Notes: generated by a model not told the origin, from the sequence alone. Shown: positions 8,906 to 18,272, counted from the stretch's first letter. The stretch is 64,000 bases of DNA from an uncultured Lachnospiraceae bacterium (GCA_910588655.1 CAJUPJ010000006.1:67660-131659), one strand, 5' to 3'. Numbers and translations: made by a program.

Positions 8906-9745
8906 ATGGACAAGTTTATTATAGACAGAAAGAAAATAATGGATAAATTTGCAGGTTATACAAAAGATTATGATATCAGTGATGAGAAAATAAAGTTAAA
9001 AGTGGAGCATACTTACCGGGTTGCAGGATTATGTGACAGAATAGCAAGAAGCCTTGGGCTTGCAGTGGAGGATATTGACCTGGCATGGGCTATTGGTATG
9101 CTGCATGATATTGGAAGGTTTGACCAGGTGCGCCAGTATGGTACATTTTCAGATGCAGATTCAGTTGACCATGCACATTATGCGTCAGAGTTATTATTTG
9201 ACAAGGGAATGATTATGGATTACTTTGGAAGTGCAAATCCTGGCATATATAACTATATAGAAAATGAAAATACATGTAGTGCAGGATTAAGTGAAAGCCT
9301 TGGTATTATTAAAAAAGCTGTATATAACCATAGTGCGTACAAAATTGAGGAAGGATTGTGTGAAAGAGAGGTTTTGTTCTGTAATATAATACGTGATGCA
9401 GATAAACTTGACATTTTCAAGGTGGTAAATGATACTCCGTTAGAAGATATATATAGTGTTGATAAAGAGGAAATCCCAAAGGCAGAGGTTACTAATGCCG
9501 TCATGCAGGCTTTAAGGGAAAAACATGCTGTATTAAGAAGCTTGAAAAAAACACCTGCTGATTATATTGCTGCATATATTGCACTTGTATTTGAACTTGT
9601 ATTTCCTGAAAGCTTTTATATTGCGAAGGAACAGGGATATCTGGATAAACTTCTGGATTTTAAGACAGATAACCAAGTTACAAAACAGCAGTTTAAGGAA
9701 ATAAGGAAAATAACAGAGGAATATATAAAAGAAAAAACAAAATAA
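8906..9745 (+). CDS. HD-domain hydrolase
   Basis: A 279-aa cytoplasmic HD-superfamily phosphohydrolase. The metal ligands are visible in order: EHTYRVAGLCDRIA (His about 35), MLHDIGRFDQ (HD about 67-68), and IRDADKLDIF (Asp about 170), with extra conserved His in VDHAHYAS and VYNHSAYKI. That set is typical of metal-dependent nucleotide or phosphate-ester hydrolases; the substrate cannot be inferred. Two ATGs are adjacent (8903, 8906); the second has the better distance from GGAGG. The gene stands alone and is followed directly by the promoter of a candidate RNA gene. Confidence 0.88.
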   Translation: MDKFIIDRKKIMDKFAGYTKDYDISDEKIKLKVEHTYRVAGLCDRIARSLGLAVEDIDLAWAIGMLHDIGRFDQVRQYGTFSDADSVDHAHYASELLFDKGMIMDYFGSANPGIYNYIENENTCSAGLSESLGIIKKAVYNHSAYKIEEGLCEREVLFCNIIRDADKLDIFKVVNDTPLEDIYSVDKEEIPKAEVTNAVMQALREKHAVLRSLKKTPADYIAAYIALVFELVFPESFYIAKEQGYLDKLLDFKTDNQVTKQQFKEIRKITEEYIKEKTK

Positions 9746-9757
9746 ATAGAATGACTA

Positions 9758-9785
9758 TTGTATAGTTTAACAGATATGGTATAAT
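9758..9785 (+). promoter_or_regulatory. Extended -10 promoter of candidate ncRNA
   Basis: TTGTAT (9758-9763), a 16-bp spacer ending in TGG, and a consensus TATAAT (9780-9785). It begins right after the HD gene and points at a non-coding, hairpin-rich stretch. Confidence 0.65.
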
Positions 9786-9791
9786 CCAGGA

Positions 9792-9964
9792 ATGGAGTGA
9801 CTGTGTTACAAGCTGGAATGTTTCCCGTTGCGTTGCTTGCCTACATAGACAGTAGGAATAACAAGCGTAAATAAAAAATAAGCCTGCCTTGTACTTGGCA
9901 GCCGAGGCAGGCTTATAACCTATAACGAAGGTCAACCACTTTGTTGGGCAGTTGCTCCTTTTAT
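9792..9964 (+). ncRNA. Candidate structured small RNA of about 170 nt
   Basis: No open frame fits this interval. Its ends pair: GGAGTGACTG near 9794 with CAGTTGCTCC at 9949-9958 (10 bp, two G-U), followed by TTTTATAC. Inside lie a bipartite hairpin at about 9835-9866 (GCTTG/CAAGC and CCTAC/GTAGG), a perfect 10-bp hairpin at about 9879-9914 (AAGCCTGCCT/AGGCAGGCTT), and a short CAAC/GTTG hairpin near 9932. Its own promoter and a U-tailed closing stem suggest an independent RNA gene. Size resembles 6S RNA, but the multibranched fold does not obviously match it; the identity is open. Confidence 0.5.
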
Positions 9965-10012
9965 ACGAATAATATAACACAGCTAGAAAGGTTTTGCAAC
10001 ATCCTGGTATGA

Positions 10013-10156
10013 AAAAACCATGATGAAAAAACAAATAAACCGCTTGAAACAATATATGGATTGTGGTATATTAAATGCAAAGAAGGACACCTGCTGGTAA
10101 CAGATGTCCCACAGGAGCTATCGGTAGACGGTCAGCCCATTGAAATATTAAGTTAA
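10013..10156 (+). pseudogene. Possible C-terminal fragment of a lost gene
   Basis: A 47-codon open frame without a start codon ends at 10156 and reads as protein-like (KCKEGHLLVTDVPQEL, then SVDGQPIEILS). The hairpin AATAACCG/CGGTTATT at 10157-10182 follows, like a terminator. I do not recognise the parent family; chance is possible. Confidence 0.25.
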
Positions 10157-10299
10157 AATAACCGTTGGATTTCTCAGGTCATGGCGGTTATTATTATGTA
10201 ATAGAATTATTTAGCCAGATACTTATTAAGAAGTGGAACAGTTGTATGTATATAATATCAAAAAATTTCCATATGTCTGAAACGCCTGCAGTTTCTCCA

Positions 10300-10597
10300 T
10301 AATTTCCAGTTATCCTGTTAAATCTGCTGGTTTATGTTTTTTCTGGTGTTTTGCCAACAGAAAGCAAGTTTCCAGTGTTTCATTTATATTAATTCCATGA
10401 CAGGGGCACTTCAGCCCCGCCAGCATTTAAGCCCATATGTTCCAGAGGAAATGTAAGTTTCCTTTGGGATATATGGGCTTTATGTGCTGTTGCGTGGGCT
10501 GCCGTAGCGCAAGCGTGCCCTGTCATGGAATAATTAAATGGAACATGGGAACCTTGCGCACGTCATCCACACGCCAACATCAGATAACTGTAAATTA
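10300..10597 (-). repeat. Structured palindromic repeat, copy A (full length, reverse orientation)
   Basis: A 298-bp element with near-perfect terminal inverted repeats (TAATTTCCAGTTATC at 10300-10314, GATAACTGTAAATTA at 10583-10597). Internal helices pair in nested order: CAGGGGCAC 10401-10409 with GTGCCCTG 10515-10522; CAGCCC 10412-10417 with GGGCTG 10496-10501; CAGCA 10421-10425 with TGCTG 10485-10489; AAGCCCATAT 10429-10438 with ATATGGGCTT 10471-10480. Read on the minus strand, the unpaired segments (ACGCTTGCGCTACGG, ACGCAA, CATAA) match those of copy B, while the helices differ but remain paired. Confidence 0.8.
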
Positions 10598-10682
10598 ACA
10601 ACTAAATATTTTTATTATTTAAGGATTACTTAATAATTTACCTGTTATAATTAAGCCACAAATTAAGAAAGGGGCTTAAAAT

Positions 10683-13043
10683 ATGTACTGGCACATACTT
10701 AAGAAAGATTTGAAACGCAAAAAAACCATGAACATTATATTGCTTTTATTTGTATTACTTGCTTCTATGTTTATTGCAAGTGGTGTAAGCAATATGGTAA
10801 CAATTTTTTCGGCACTGGATAATTATTTTGAAATGGCGGAAGTACCTTTTCACTGGCTTATATTTAATGATATGGCGAATAAGGACAAATACAAGGATTT
10901 TGCTGCTGGTAATAATTATGATTTCCAGTTTAATGAAATGGTTTCAGCAAGTGCAGATAATATTAAGGTTAATGGAAAGAAACTTGATTTTTCAAATGTT
11001 ATCTGTATTGAAACTCTGGAAGACCCGTTAAATATTTTTGACAGCATGGATAATGAAATTACAACGGTTAATGATGGGGAGATATATGTTACATCCAGCC
11101 TGTTTTTTTCTGAAAAGAATAATTTTAAAACAGGTTGTAAGATGCAGATAACATTAAATGGAAAAACAAGGGATTTTATACTTAAAGACTATGCTAAAAA
11201 TGCAATCTGTTCTTCATCTATGATGGGCATTACTAAAGTTCTTATCAGCAGGAATGATTATAATTATTTAAAATCTGGAAACCCTGGAAGTTCTGGCTTG
11301 TTGTGGGAATGTAGCGTTTATACAGATGACAGGGATTACAATACAAAAGTTTCAGAAGTTGCTTTTAGTTCTCTGACAAGGTCAGATTATGATGGAATTA
11401 AATTAATGTATATTGTTGATGTAGTTGTTGCAGCAACAGTCCTGCTTGTTAGTATATGTATTATCCTTATATCAATGGTAATGCTGCGTTTTACAATTAA
11501 TTTTACCATGAATGAGGAGTTCCGTGAGATAGGTGTTATGAAGGCGGTTGGTATTAGAAACGGAAGCATAAAGCTTTTATATATTGTAAAATACCTTGCA
11601 ATTTCTATTACTGGTGCGGCTGCCGGGTTTATTCTTAGTATTCCGTTTGGAAATATCCTGTTGCAAAGTATTTCAAGAAATATTGTAGTTTCTGGCAATA
11701 CAGGTTATATGCTTAATTTCCTGCTTGCACTTGTTACAGTATTTATTGTAATATTATTCTGTTATTTTTGTACAAGGAATATAAATAAGATTTCTCCTGT
11801 TTCTGCTATCAGGAATGGCGGCACAGGGGAACGTTATGCAAGGAAAGGGGTTATAAATCTTTGGAAATCAAGGCTTGTGCCTGTCCCTTTTATGGCATTA
11901 AATGATATTTTAAGCAAGCCAGGAAGATATTTTTCAATGGCTTTGGTTTTTACATTAGGCATACTTTTAATAATTATTCCAGTTAATACCATAAATACTC
12001 TTCATTCAGGCGAACTTACAGAATTATTTGGAATGGCAAAGAGTGACCATGTTATCTCACAGGAAATACTTTTGCAGGAGGATGGTTCTGGTACAGAAAG
12101 CATTAAAGAAAATATAGAAAGCCTGAAAAAAGAACTTGGCAGGAATAATATTGATGCGGTGGTATTCCAGGAAGCTCTTTTTAAAGCAGATATTTTATAT
12201 AATGACAGAAGAATGGAAGTACTGGCAGAGCAGGGGAATGGAGATACAGATGATGGGATATACCAGTATATAGAAGGAACACCTCCTGCAAATCCAGATG
12301 AAATTGCGGTTACTAGTGTTGTTGCAAAGGAAATGGATGTTGGAATTGGTGATTATGTAGAAGCCAGTATTGGCAGTATTAAAGAAAAGTATATTATAAC
12401 AGCAGTTTTCCAGTCAATGCAAAATATGGGTTCGGGTATACGTATTTACCACAATAAAGATACCAGGGATATATTGCCGGCAGGCGTATTAGGCATACAG
12501 GTAAAATACAATGACAATCCAGACAGCAGTTTATTAAAAGAAAGGAAGAAGCTGCTGGAACAGTTTTATCCAGATGATAATGTTTATACTGCTGGAGGAT
12601 ATATAACTGTTATGATGGGAGATATTACAGGGCAGATAGACGGGGTTAAAAACCTTATACTTTGTATTGTTTTTTGTATTAATATACTTGTTACGGTGCT
12701 TATGTCAAAAAGCTTTATAACTAAAGAAAAAAGCGGGATTGCAATTCTTAAAGCAGTTGGTTTTAATAATATACAGCTTGCCTGCTGGCAGACGTTAAGA
12801 ATTGTAATAATACTTTTTATTTCTGCTGTTTTAAGCATTTTACTATCAACCCCGCTTTCACAGCTTCTTATAGCACCAGTTTTCCGTATGATGGGTGCAT
12901 ACAGTATAGAGTTTGATATTAATGCTTTAGAGGTGTATTTATTATATCCGTCTGCAATATTTGCTGTAACCTCATTTGCTGCATTTGTATCATCACAGGG
13001 CGTAAGGAAAATACCAGCTTCACAGGCATCAGATATAGAATAA
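10683..13043 (+). CDS. FtsX/MacB-type ABC transporter permease (two FtsX units)
   Basis: A 786-aa membrane protein with eight predicted helices in the duplicated FtsX layout. Helix 1 is at about 16-38, then an extracellular domain to about 240, helices near 243-265, 300-325 and 345-365, helix 5 near 420-440, a second extracellular domain, and helices near 655-675, 705-725 and 750-770. EIGVMKAVGIRNGSIK and SGIAILKAVGFNNIQ are the repeated FtsX cytoplasmic signatures. It works with the ATPase 14 bp downstream and the two-component pair beyond. That layout is typical of antimicrobial-peptide resistance or envelope-stress transporters. AAGAAAGGGG lies 8 nt before the start. Confidence 0.9.
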   Translation: MYWHILKKDLKRKKTMNIILLLFVLLASMFIASGVSNMVTIFSALDNYFEMAEVPFHWLIFNDMANKDKYKDFAAGNNYDFQFNEMVSASADNIKVNGKKLDFSNVICIETLEDPLNIFDSMDNEITTVNDGEIYVTSSLFFSEKNNFKTGCKMQITLNGKTRDFILKDYAKNAICSSSMMGITKVLISRNDYNYLKSGNPGSSGLLWECSVYTDDRDYNTKVSEVAFSSLTRSDYDGIKLMYIVDVVVAATVLLVSICIILISMVMLRFTINFTMNEEFREIGVMKAVGIRNGSIKLLYIVKYLAISITGAAAGFILSIPFGNILLQSISRNIVVSGNTGYMLNFLLALVTVFIVILFCYFCTRNINKISPVSAIRNGGTGERYARKGVINLWKSRLVPVPFMALNDILSKPGRYFSMALVFTLGILLIIIPVNTINTLHSGELTELFGMAKSDHVISQEILLQEDGSGTESIKENIESLKKELGRNNIDAVVFQEALFKADILYNDRRMEVLAEQGNGDTDDGIYQYIEGTPPANPDEIAVTSVVAKEMDVGIGDYVEASIGSIKEKYIITAVFQSMQNMGSGIRIYHNKDTRDILPAGVLGIQVKYNDNPDSSLLKERKKLLEQFYPDDNVYTAGGYITVMMGDITGQIDGVKNLILCIVFCINILVTVLMSKSFITKEKSGIAILKAVGFNNIQLACWQTLRIVIILFISAVLSILLSTPLSQLLIAPVFRMMGAYSIEFDINALEVYLLYPSAIFAVTSFAAFVSSQGVRKIPASQASDIE

Positions 13044-13057
13044 ATGGAGGATTTTTT

Positions 13058-13825
13058 ATGGATACAATATTAGAAGTTAAGAATTTATGTAAAACTTATA
13101 TTATAAATAAAAGACAGAATAATGTGCTTAAAAATGTTACTTTTTCAATAAAGGCCGGGGATATGACAGCAATTATGGGGGCTTCTGGTTCTGGAAAATC
13201 TACTCTTTTATATTCTGTTTCCGGGATGGACAATATTACTGCTGGCGAAGTAAAATTCTGTGGTACTGATATTCCTGGGATGAATGAAAACCAGCTTGCA
13301 AAATTACGTCTTAATAAGATGGGTTTTATATTCCAGCAGATGTACATGCTTAAAAACCTTTCCATCCTTGATAATATTATACTTCCTGCAAGGCAGTCAC
13401 GTAAAATAAAGGAAAGGTACAGTGAAACGGCAGGACGTGGCAGGGATTTAATGCGTAAGCTTGGAATTAGTGATATTGCAGATAATGATATTAATGAGGT
13501 CTCAGGAGGACAGCTCCAGCGTGCATGCATATGCCGCAGCATGATTAACAAGCCGGATATTATTTTTGCTGATGAACCAACAGGGGCGCTTGACAGGACT
13601 GCATCAGGTGAGGTTATGGAGGAACTTGCATGCATTAATAATGAGGGTACAACAGTAATGCTTGTTACGCATGATGTAAGGGTTGCGGCAAGGTGTACAA
13701 GGCTGCTTTATATAGCTGATGGCAATATTGAAGGGGAGTATAACCTTGGCAGGTGTACTGGAAGCACGAAACTCAGGGAGAGGGAAAGGCAGGTTAGTAA
13801 CTGGCTTATGGAAATGGGCTGGTAA
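13058..13825 (+). CDS. ABC transporter ATPase (MacB/LolD class)
   Basis: A 255-aa ATPase partner of the preceding permease. Walker A GASGSGKST is at 41-49, Q-loop in GFIFQQMYML (about 89-98), signature VSGGQLQR at 148-155 and Walker B DIIFADEPTGALD at 167-179, with the switch His in VTHDVR. The sequence belongs to the mechanotransmission (MacB/BceA) group rather than to substrate importers. It sits second in a four-gene operon (permease, ATPase, response regulator, kinase) with spacings of 14 and 21 bp. A short basic C-terminal tail follows the ATPase fold. Confidence 0.93.
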   Translation: MDTILEVKNLCKTYIINKRQNNVLKNVTFSIKAGDMTAIMGASGSGKSTLLYSVSGMDNITAGEVKFCGTDIPGMNENQLAKLRLNKMGFIFQQMYMLKNLSILDNIILPARQSRKIKERYSETAGRGRDLMRKLGISDIADNDINEVSGGQLQRACICRSMINKPDIIFADEPTGALDRTASGEVMEELACINNEGTTVMLVTHDVRVAARCTRLLYIADGNIEGEYNLGRCTGSTKLRERERQVSNWLMEMGW

Positions 13826-13846
13826 TCTGGGTGTACAGGAATAATT

Positions 13847-14515
13847 ATGGTGGATATACTGGTTGTTGAGGATAATAAAGAATTAGCAGGGCTTCTTTAT
13901 GATTTTTTATGTGTGCAGGGGTATTCTGTGTGTATTGCAGAAAACGGGGAAAAGGCACTGGCTTTATATAAGGATGAGGGAGCAAAGCTTGTATTGCTTG
14001 ATATTATGCTTCCTGGGATTGATGGTTTTGCAGTATGCAGCAAAATACGTGAAGATGGCAATACACCTGTTATAATAATTAGTGCAAAGAATGATAAACA
14101 GTCAGAACTCGGAGGGTTAAACCTTGGTGCAGATGATTATATTGAAAAACCGTATGATATTGATATACTGCTTGCTAAAATAAAAGGTATATTTAAACGC
14201 AGGTATTCAGATAAAGATAACAGGATTTCCTGTGGAAATATCTGTCTGGACAAGGCAAGCCATACTGTTGAAAAAGATGGTGTGCCGCTTGCATTATCTG
14301 CCAAGGAATTTGATTTGTTGTGCCTGCTTATGGAAAACAGGGGCAGGGCACTTGGCAAGGAATATATTTTTAACAGTATATGGGGCAGTGACAGTTTTTC
14401 AGAACCACAGACATTAACTGTACACATAAAGTGGCTGCGCCAGAAAATAGAGGATAATCCTTCAAAACCAGAGAAAATAATTACTATATGGGGCATGGGG
14501 TATAAATTTATATGA
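13847..14515 (+). CDS. OmpR-family response regulator
   Basis: A 222-aa regulator. The receiver domain has the acidic pair in VVEDN (7-11), phosphoacceptor Asp52 in VLLDIMLPGIDG, and the conserved Lys of DDYIEKPYD. The C-terminal winged helix (about 128-220) ends in the typical TIWGMGYKFI. Its stop overlaps the start of the kinase (ATGA), so the two proteins are translationally coupled. It probably regulates the upstream ABC transporter genes. Confidence 0.94.
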   Translation: MVDILVVEDNKELAGLLYDFLCVQGYSVCIAENGEKALALYKDEGAKLVLLDIMLPGIDGFAVCSKIREDGNTPVIIISAKNDKQSELGGLNLGADDYIEKPYDIDILLAKIKGIFKRRYSDKDNRISCGNICLDKASHTVEKDGVPLALSAKEFDLLCLLMENRGRALGKEYIFNSIWGSDSFSEPQTLTVHIKWLRQKIEDNPSKPEKIITIWGMGYKFI

Positions 14516-15747
14516 AAACATTTGACAGGGTTTTTATAATTACAATTATAATGCTTATTATAATAGCTGCCATTTTTAATATTGGAATGGTGTCTGGCAG
14601 TAACCCATATAGCGGAAGGCAGTACCGGGTGGAAATTAAACGGCTTGCTTCTGAAATAGAGAAAAATGGAAGCAATAATATAGACTTGTCTGGCTGCCAG
14701 TATGTTACAGGTGTTGGGGAATATAACGGCAGCAGCCAGTTTTATAATGTAAACAGTGATTATTATATCTGTGAGATAAATAATGTGCTTTACCGTTTTG
14801 ATTATATCCATGAAAGTGAAAATAATATGGGTATGCTGGTAAAGGCGGATATAATAATTGGAATAATGGCACTGGCTGTTATAGCTGTTTTTGTCTTTGT
14901 GCGCCAGAAAATACTTCTGCCGTTCACCCAGTTTGCAGATTTGCCATATGAGCTTTCAAAGGGAAATCTTGTAGTCCCTGTCAAAGAAAGCAAGAACCAT
15001 TATTTTGGAAAATTTTTATGGGGTGTGGAACTGCTCCGCGAAAATATGGAACAGCAGAAACAGCGGGAATTAAAATTGCAAAAGGATAAGAATACATTGC
15101 TGCTTTCAATTTCACATGATATAAAAACGCCTTTATCAGCAATAAAACTGTATTCCAGGGCACTGGCTTTGAATATTTATAATGACAGCAGCAGGCAGTT
15201 GGAAATTGCAGAAAATATTAATAAAAAGGCGGATGAAATAGAAAAGTTTGTTTCACAGATTGCCAGGGCTACAAGTGAAGAGTATTTAAGCCTTGATGTA
15301 AATACAGGGGAGTTTTTTCTTTCGGCTGTTGTTAGTAAAATAGATGTATATTATAGTGAAAAATTAAAGCTGGGTAATACAAGTTTTACTATAGGGAGGT
15401 ATATGGACTGCCTGTTGTATGGTGATATTTCAAGGTCAGAAGAGGTTTTGCAGAATATTATAGAAAATGCCATAAAATATGGTGATGGAAAAAGCATTGG
15501 CATAAATATCCGGGAAGAAGAAGGCTGTATACTTGTGGCTGTCCGGAATAGCGGGAACACGCTGCCAGAAACAGAAATGCCACATATATTTGACAGTTTC
15601 TGGCGTGGCTCTAATGCAGGCAGCAACAGGGGGAGCGGGCTTGGGATGTATATCTGCAGGCAGCTTATGTATAAAATGGATGGGGATATATTTGCAGAAA
15701 TAAATGGAGGGGATATGGTAGTAACTGCTGTATTCCGCAAAGCATAA
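14512..15747 (+). CDS. Sensor histidine kinase
   Basis: A 411-aa two-helix membrane kinase. Helix 1 is about 7-27, an extracellular sensor loop of about 85 residues follows, and helix 2 is about 111-130. The HisKA segment is LLLSISHDIKTPLSA with His202; the N-box is LQNIIENAIKYGDG (about 311) and the G-box GSGLGMYICRQLM (about 376). Cognate regulator is the overlapping OmpR-type gene. The extracellular loop is much larger than in Bce-type intramembrane kinases, so it may sense its ligand directly. It is convergent with nrdD. Confidence 0.93.
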   Translation: MKTFDRVFIITIIMLIIIAAIFNIGMVSGSNPYSGRQYRVEIKRLASEIEKNGSNNIDLSGCQYVTGVGEYNGSSQFYNVNSDYYICEINNVLYRFDYIHESENNMGMLVKADIIIGIMALAVIAVFVFVRQKILLPFTQFADLPYELSKGNLVVPVKESKNHYFGKFLWGVELLRENMEQQKQRELKLQKDKNTLLLSISHDIKTPLSAIKLYSRALALNIYNDSSRQLEIAENINKKADEIEKFVSQIARATSEEYLSLDVNTGEFFLSAVVSKIDVYYSEKLKLGNTSFTIGRYMDCLLYGDISRSEEVLQNIIENAIKYGDGKSIGINIREEEGCILVAVRNSGNTLPETEMPHIFDSFWRGSNAGSNRGSGLGMYICRQLMYKMDGDIFAEINGGDMVVTAVFRKA

Positions 15748-15782
15748 ATTACAATCCCCTCCATAATTATGTTTAATTCTAT

Positions 15783-17945
15783 TTAAAGGTGGAGAACCCT
15801 TTCTTTTATTTCCTGGGTACGCCCCTGGTTCCAGAATTGTGTGCCAATATAACCACATGTGCGGCGTGCAACATTCATTTTATTCTGGTCTGTATTGCCG
15901 CAGTTTGGACATTCCCATACCAGTTTGCCATGTATGTCTGTAACAATTTCAATCTGCCCTGTATAACCACATTCCTGGCAGTAATCACTTTTTGTATTAA
16001 GTTCAGCATACATAATATTATTATAAATATATTTCATAAGTTCAAGTACAGCGTCAATGTTGTTTTCCATATTTGGGACTTCAACATAACTTATTGCCCC
16101 GCCTGGTGAAAGGCGCTGGAACTGTGCTTCAAATTTCAGCTTTTCAAAGGCATTTATTTCTTCTGTTACATGTACATGGTAGCTGTTGGTAATATAATTT
16201 TTATCTGTAACCCCGCGTATAATTCCAAAGCGTTTCTGTAAGCATTTGGAGAATTTATATGTGGTTGATTCAAGTGGCGTGCCATATAAACTGAAATCAA
16301 TATTTTCCTCTTTGCGCCATTTTGCGCAGAAATCATTAAGTTTCTGCATTACTTCAAGTGCAAATGGTGTGGCATCAGGGTTAGTATGGGGTTTGCCTGT
16401 CATATAGCGTGTACATTCACAAAGCCCTGCATAGCCAAGTGACAGGGTGGAATAACCATTATATAAAAGCTTGTCAATTTTTTCGCCTTTCTTAAGGCGG
16501 GCAAGTGCACCATACTGCCATAAGATAGGCGCAACATCGGATGGTGTGCCTTTAAGCCTGTTATGGCGGCACATAAGGGCACGTTTGCAAAGAGCCATGC
16601 GCTCATTAAATATTTCCCAGAATTTATCAATGTCCCCTTCTGATGAACATGCAATATCAACAAGGTTTACAGTTACAACTCCCTGGTTAAACCTTCCATA
16701 GAATTTAGGCTTGTTATTTTCATCATGGTAAACAGTAAGGAAAGAGCGGCATCCCATGCAGGTATAGCAGTTGCCGTCTTTAAGCTGTTTCATGATTTTT
16801 TCTGAGATATAGTCAGGAACCATGCGCTTTGCAGTACATTTTGCGGCAAGTTTTGTTAAATACCAGTATTTAGAGCCTTCACGTATATTATCTTCTTCAA
16901 GTACATATATAAGTTTAGGAAATGCAGGTGTAATATATACGCCTTTTTCATTTTTTACGCCAAGTATGCGCTGGCGCAGTATTTCTTCTGTAATCATGGC
17001 AAGGTCTTCGCGCAGCCTTCCTTCTGGCACTTCATCAAGATACATAAATACAGTTACGAACGGGGCTTGTCCATTAGTAGTCATAAGTGTTATTACCTGG
17101 TACTGTATCATCTGTACACCACGTTTAATTTCATCTTTAACACGCAGCTCTGCAACATTATTTATCTGTTCCTCTGTACAGTTTATGCCAGACTTTTCAA
17201 ATTCTTCCTTTACCTGGCGGCGGAATTTCATACGGCTTACATTGACAAAAGGTGCAAGGTGTGCAAGGGAAATGCTCTGGCCGCCATATTGTGAACTTGC
17301 AATCTGGGCAATGCTCTGGGTTGCTATATTACATGCTGTTGAGAAGCTTTTAGGAGTGTCTATCATAGTTTCACTTATAACAGTGCCATTCTGTAACATA
17401 TCATCAAGATTGACAAGGCAGCAGTTATGCATATGCTGGGCAAAGTAGTCTGAGTCATGGAAATGTATAATCCCCTGTTCATGTGCACGTACGATATCTT
17501 CTGGAAGAAGAAACCTTCTGGTAATATCTTTGCTGACCTCGCCTGCCATGTAATCACGCTGGACACTGTTTACAGCTGGGTTTTTATTAGAATTTTCCTG
17601 GAGCACTTCTTCATTCTGGCATTCAAGAAGGCTCATAATCTGCTTGTCTGTGGAGTTTGATTTACGGACAAGCGCCCTTGTATAACGGTAGGTAATATAT
17701 TTGCGTGCAACTGCAAAAGCACGCTTATTCATTATCTGGTTTTCAACAAGGTCTTGTATTTCCTCAACATTAAGAGCCCTGTTCATATCAGCACATATCT
17801 GTGTTACGTTCTGGGCAATTTCACTTACCTGTTCTTCAGACATGCGGTTAATAGTAGCAACCTCTTTGTTAGCTTTACTTATAGCGGCAATAATTTTATC
17901 AATATTAAATGTTTCTTCTGTTCCGCTGCGCTTAATAATTTTCAT
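15783..17945 (-). CDS. nrdD: Anaerobic ribonucleoside-triphosphate reductase, class III
   Basis: Reduces ribonucleoside triphosphates to deoxy forms without oxygen, using a glycyl radical. The 720-aa protein starts with an ATP-cone (KIIKRSGTEETFNIDKI, residues 2-18 onward). It ends with a zinc site made of two Cys pairs (CQECGY and CPNCGN) and the glycyl-radical loop RRTCGYIG (694-701), where the activase forms the radical. The active-site segments NCCLVNLDDM and TCMGCRSF are present. The activase gene nrdG is not adjacent: the neighbour downstream is a convergent kinase. Tandem NrdR-like boxes lie upstream. Confidence 0.96.
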   Translation of the reverse strand: MKIIKRSGTEETFNIDKIIAAISKANKEVATINRMSEEQVSEIAQNVTQICADMNRALNVEEIQDLVENQIMNKRAFAVARKYITYRYTRALVRKSNSTDKQIMSLLECQNEEVLQENSNKNPAVNSVQRDYMAGEVSKDITRRFLLPEDIVRAHEQGIIHFHDSDYFAQHMHNCCLVNLDDMLQNGTVISETMIDTPKSFSTACNIATQSIAQIASSQYGGQSISLAHLAPFVNVSRMKFRRQVKEEFEKSGINCTEEQINNVAELRVKDEIKRGVQMIQYQVITLMTTNGQAPFVTVFMYLDEVPEGRLREDLAMITEEILRQRILGVKNEKGVYITPAFPKLIYVLEEDNIREGSKYWYLTKLAAKCTAKRMVPDYISEKIMKQLKDGNCYTCMGCRSFLTVYHDENNKPKFYGRFNQGVVTVNLVDIACSSEGDIDKFWEIFNERMALCKRALMCRHNRLKGTPSDVAPILWQYGALARLKKGEKIDKLLYNGYSTLSLGYAGLCECTRYMTGKPHTNPDATPFALEVMQKLNDFCAKWRKEENIDFSLYGTPLESTTYKFSKCLQKRFGIIRGVTDKNYITNSYHVHVTEEINAFEKLKFEAQFQRLSPGGAISYVEVPNMENNIDAVLELMKYIYNNIMYAELNTKSDYCQECGYTGQIEIVTDIHGKLVWECPNCGNTDQNKMNVARRTCGYIGTQFWNQGRTQEIKERVLHL

Positions 17946-18011
17946 AAATATCCCCCATTCCTGCCAAATCCTGCTCTGTGCCCGCTGTAATCTGTGGGCA
18001 TTAAATATATA

Positions 18012-18057
18012 CTACCATATATTGTGATGGTTTGCAATATATAACATTATATTGTAT
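18012..18057 (-). promoter_or_regulatory. Tandem NrdR-like boxes upstream of nrdD
   Basis: Two sequences resemble the NrdR box (consensus about CWATATATWGTG): CCATATATTGTG at 18015-18026 and CATTATATTGTA at 18045-18056. They begin 30 bp apart, close to three helical turns as in known paired boxes. They lie 70-110 bp before nrdD, fitting repression by the ATP/dATP-sensing regulator NrdR. Confidence 0.7.
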
Positions 18058-18087
18058 GTCCGTTTTATAAATTCTTGTTATATTGGA

Positions 18088-18193
18088 GGGCTTAAAGTAC
18101 CCCTTTTATGTAATATTACTGGCATCTGGCACATAAAACCTGTCACCATAAATCCACAACAAAACATAAAACATCAGAATAACTGTAAATTAT
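18088..18193 (+). repeat. Structured palindromic repeat, copy D (3' half only)
   Basis: Carries GGGCTTAAAGTACCCC at 18088-18103, identical to the 3' core of copy B, then a diverged arm and the terminal repeat AATAACTGTAAATTAT ending at 18193. The 5' half is missing or too decayed to see. Confidence 0.6.
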
Positions 18194-18243
18194 CATGTGT
18201 TTGGAAATTTATGAAACATATGTGAGCATAACTGGAAGCCAGG

Positions 18244-18272
18244 TTGTGAAAAATAAGGAAAAATGTTATAAT
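18244..18272 (+). promoter_or_regulatory. Strong sigma-A-type promoter for a short transcript
   Basis: TTGTGA (18244-18249), a 17-bp spacer and TATAAT (18267-18272). The only thing downstream before a terminator is a 22-codon frame with a strong ribosome site. Confidence 0.6.

Noticed and set aside
9792..9964. Identification as 6S RNA
   Set aside because: Size fits, but the internal fold is multibranched rather than one long stem with a central bubble; left as unidentified RNA.
9693..10052. 119-codon minus-strand frame over the candidate RNA
   Set aside because: Antisense to the end of the HD gene and to the hairpin-rich RNA; hydrophobic composition reflects AT-rich DNA; no ribosome site.
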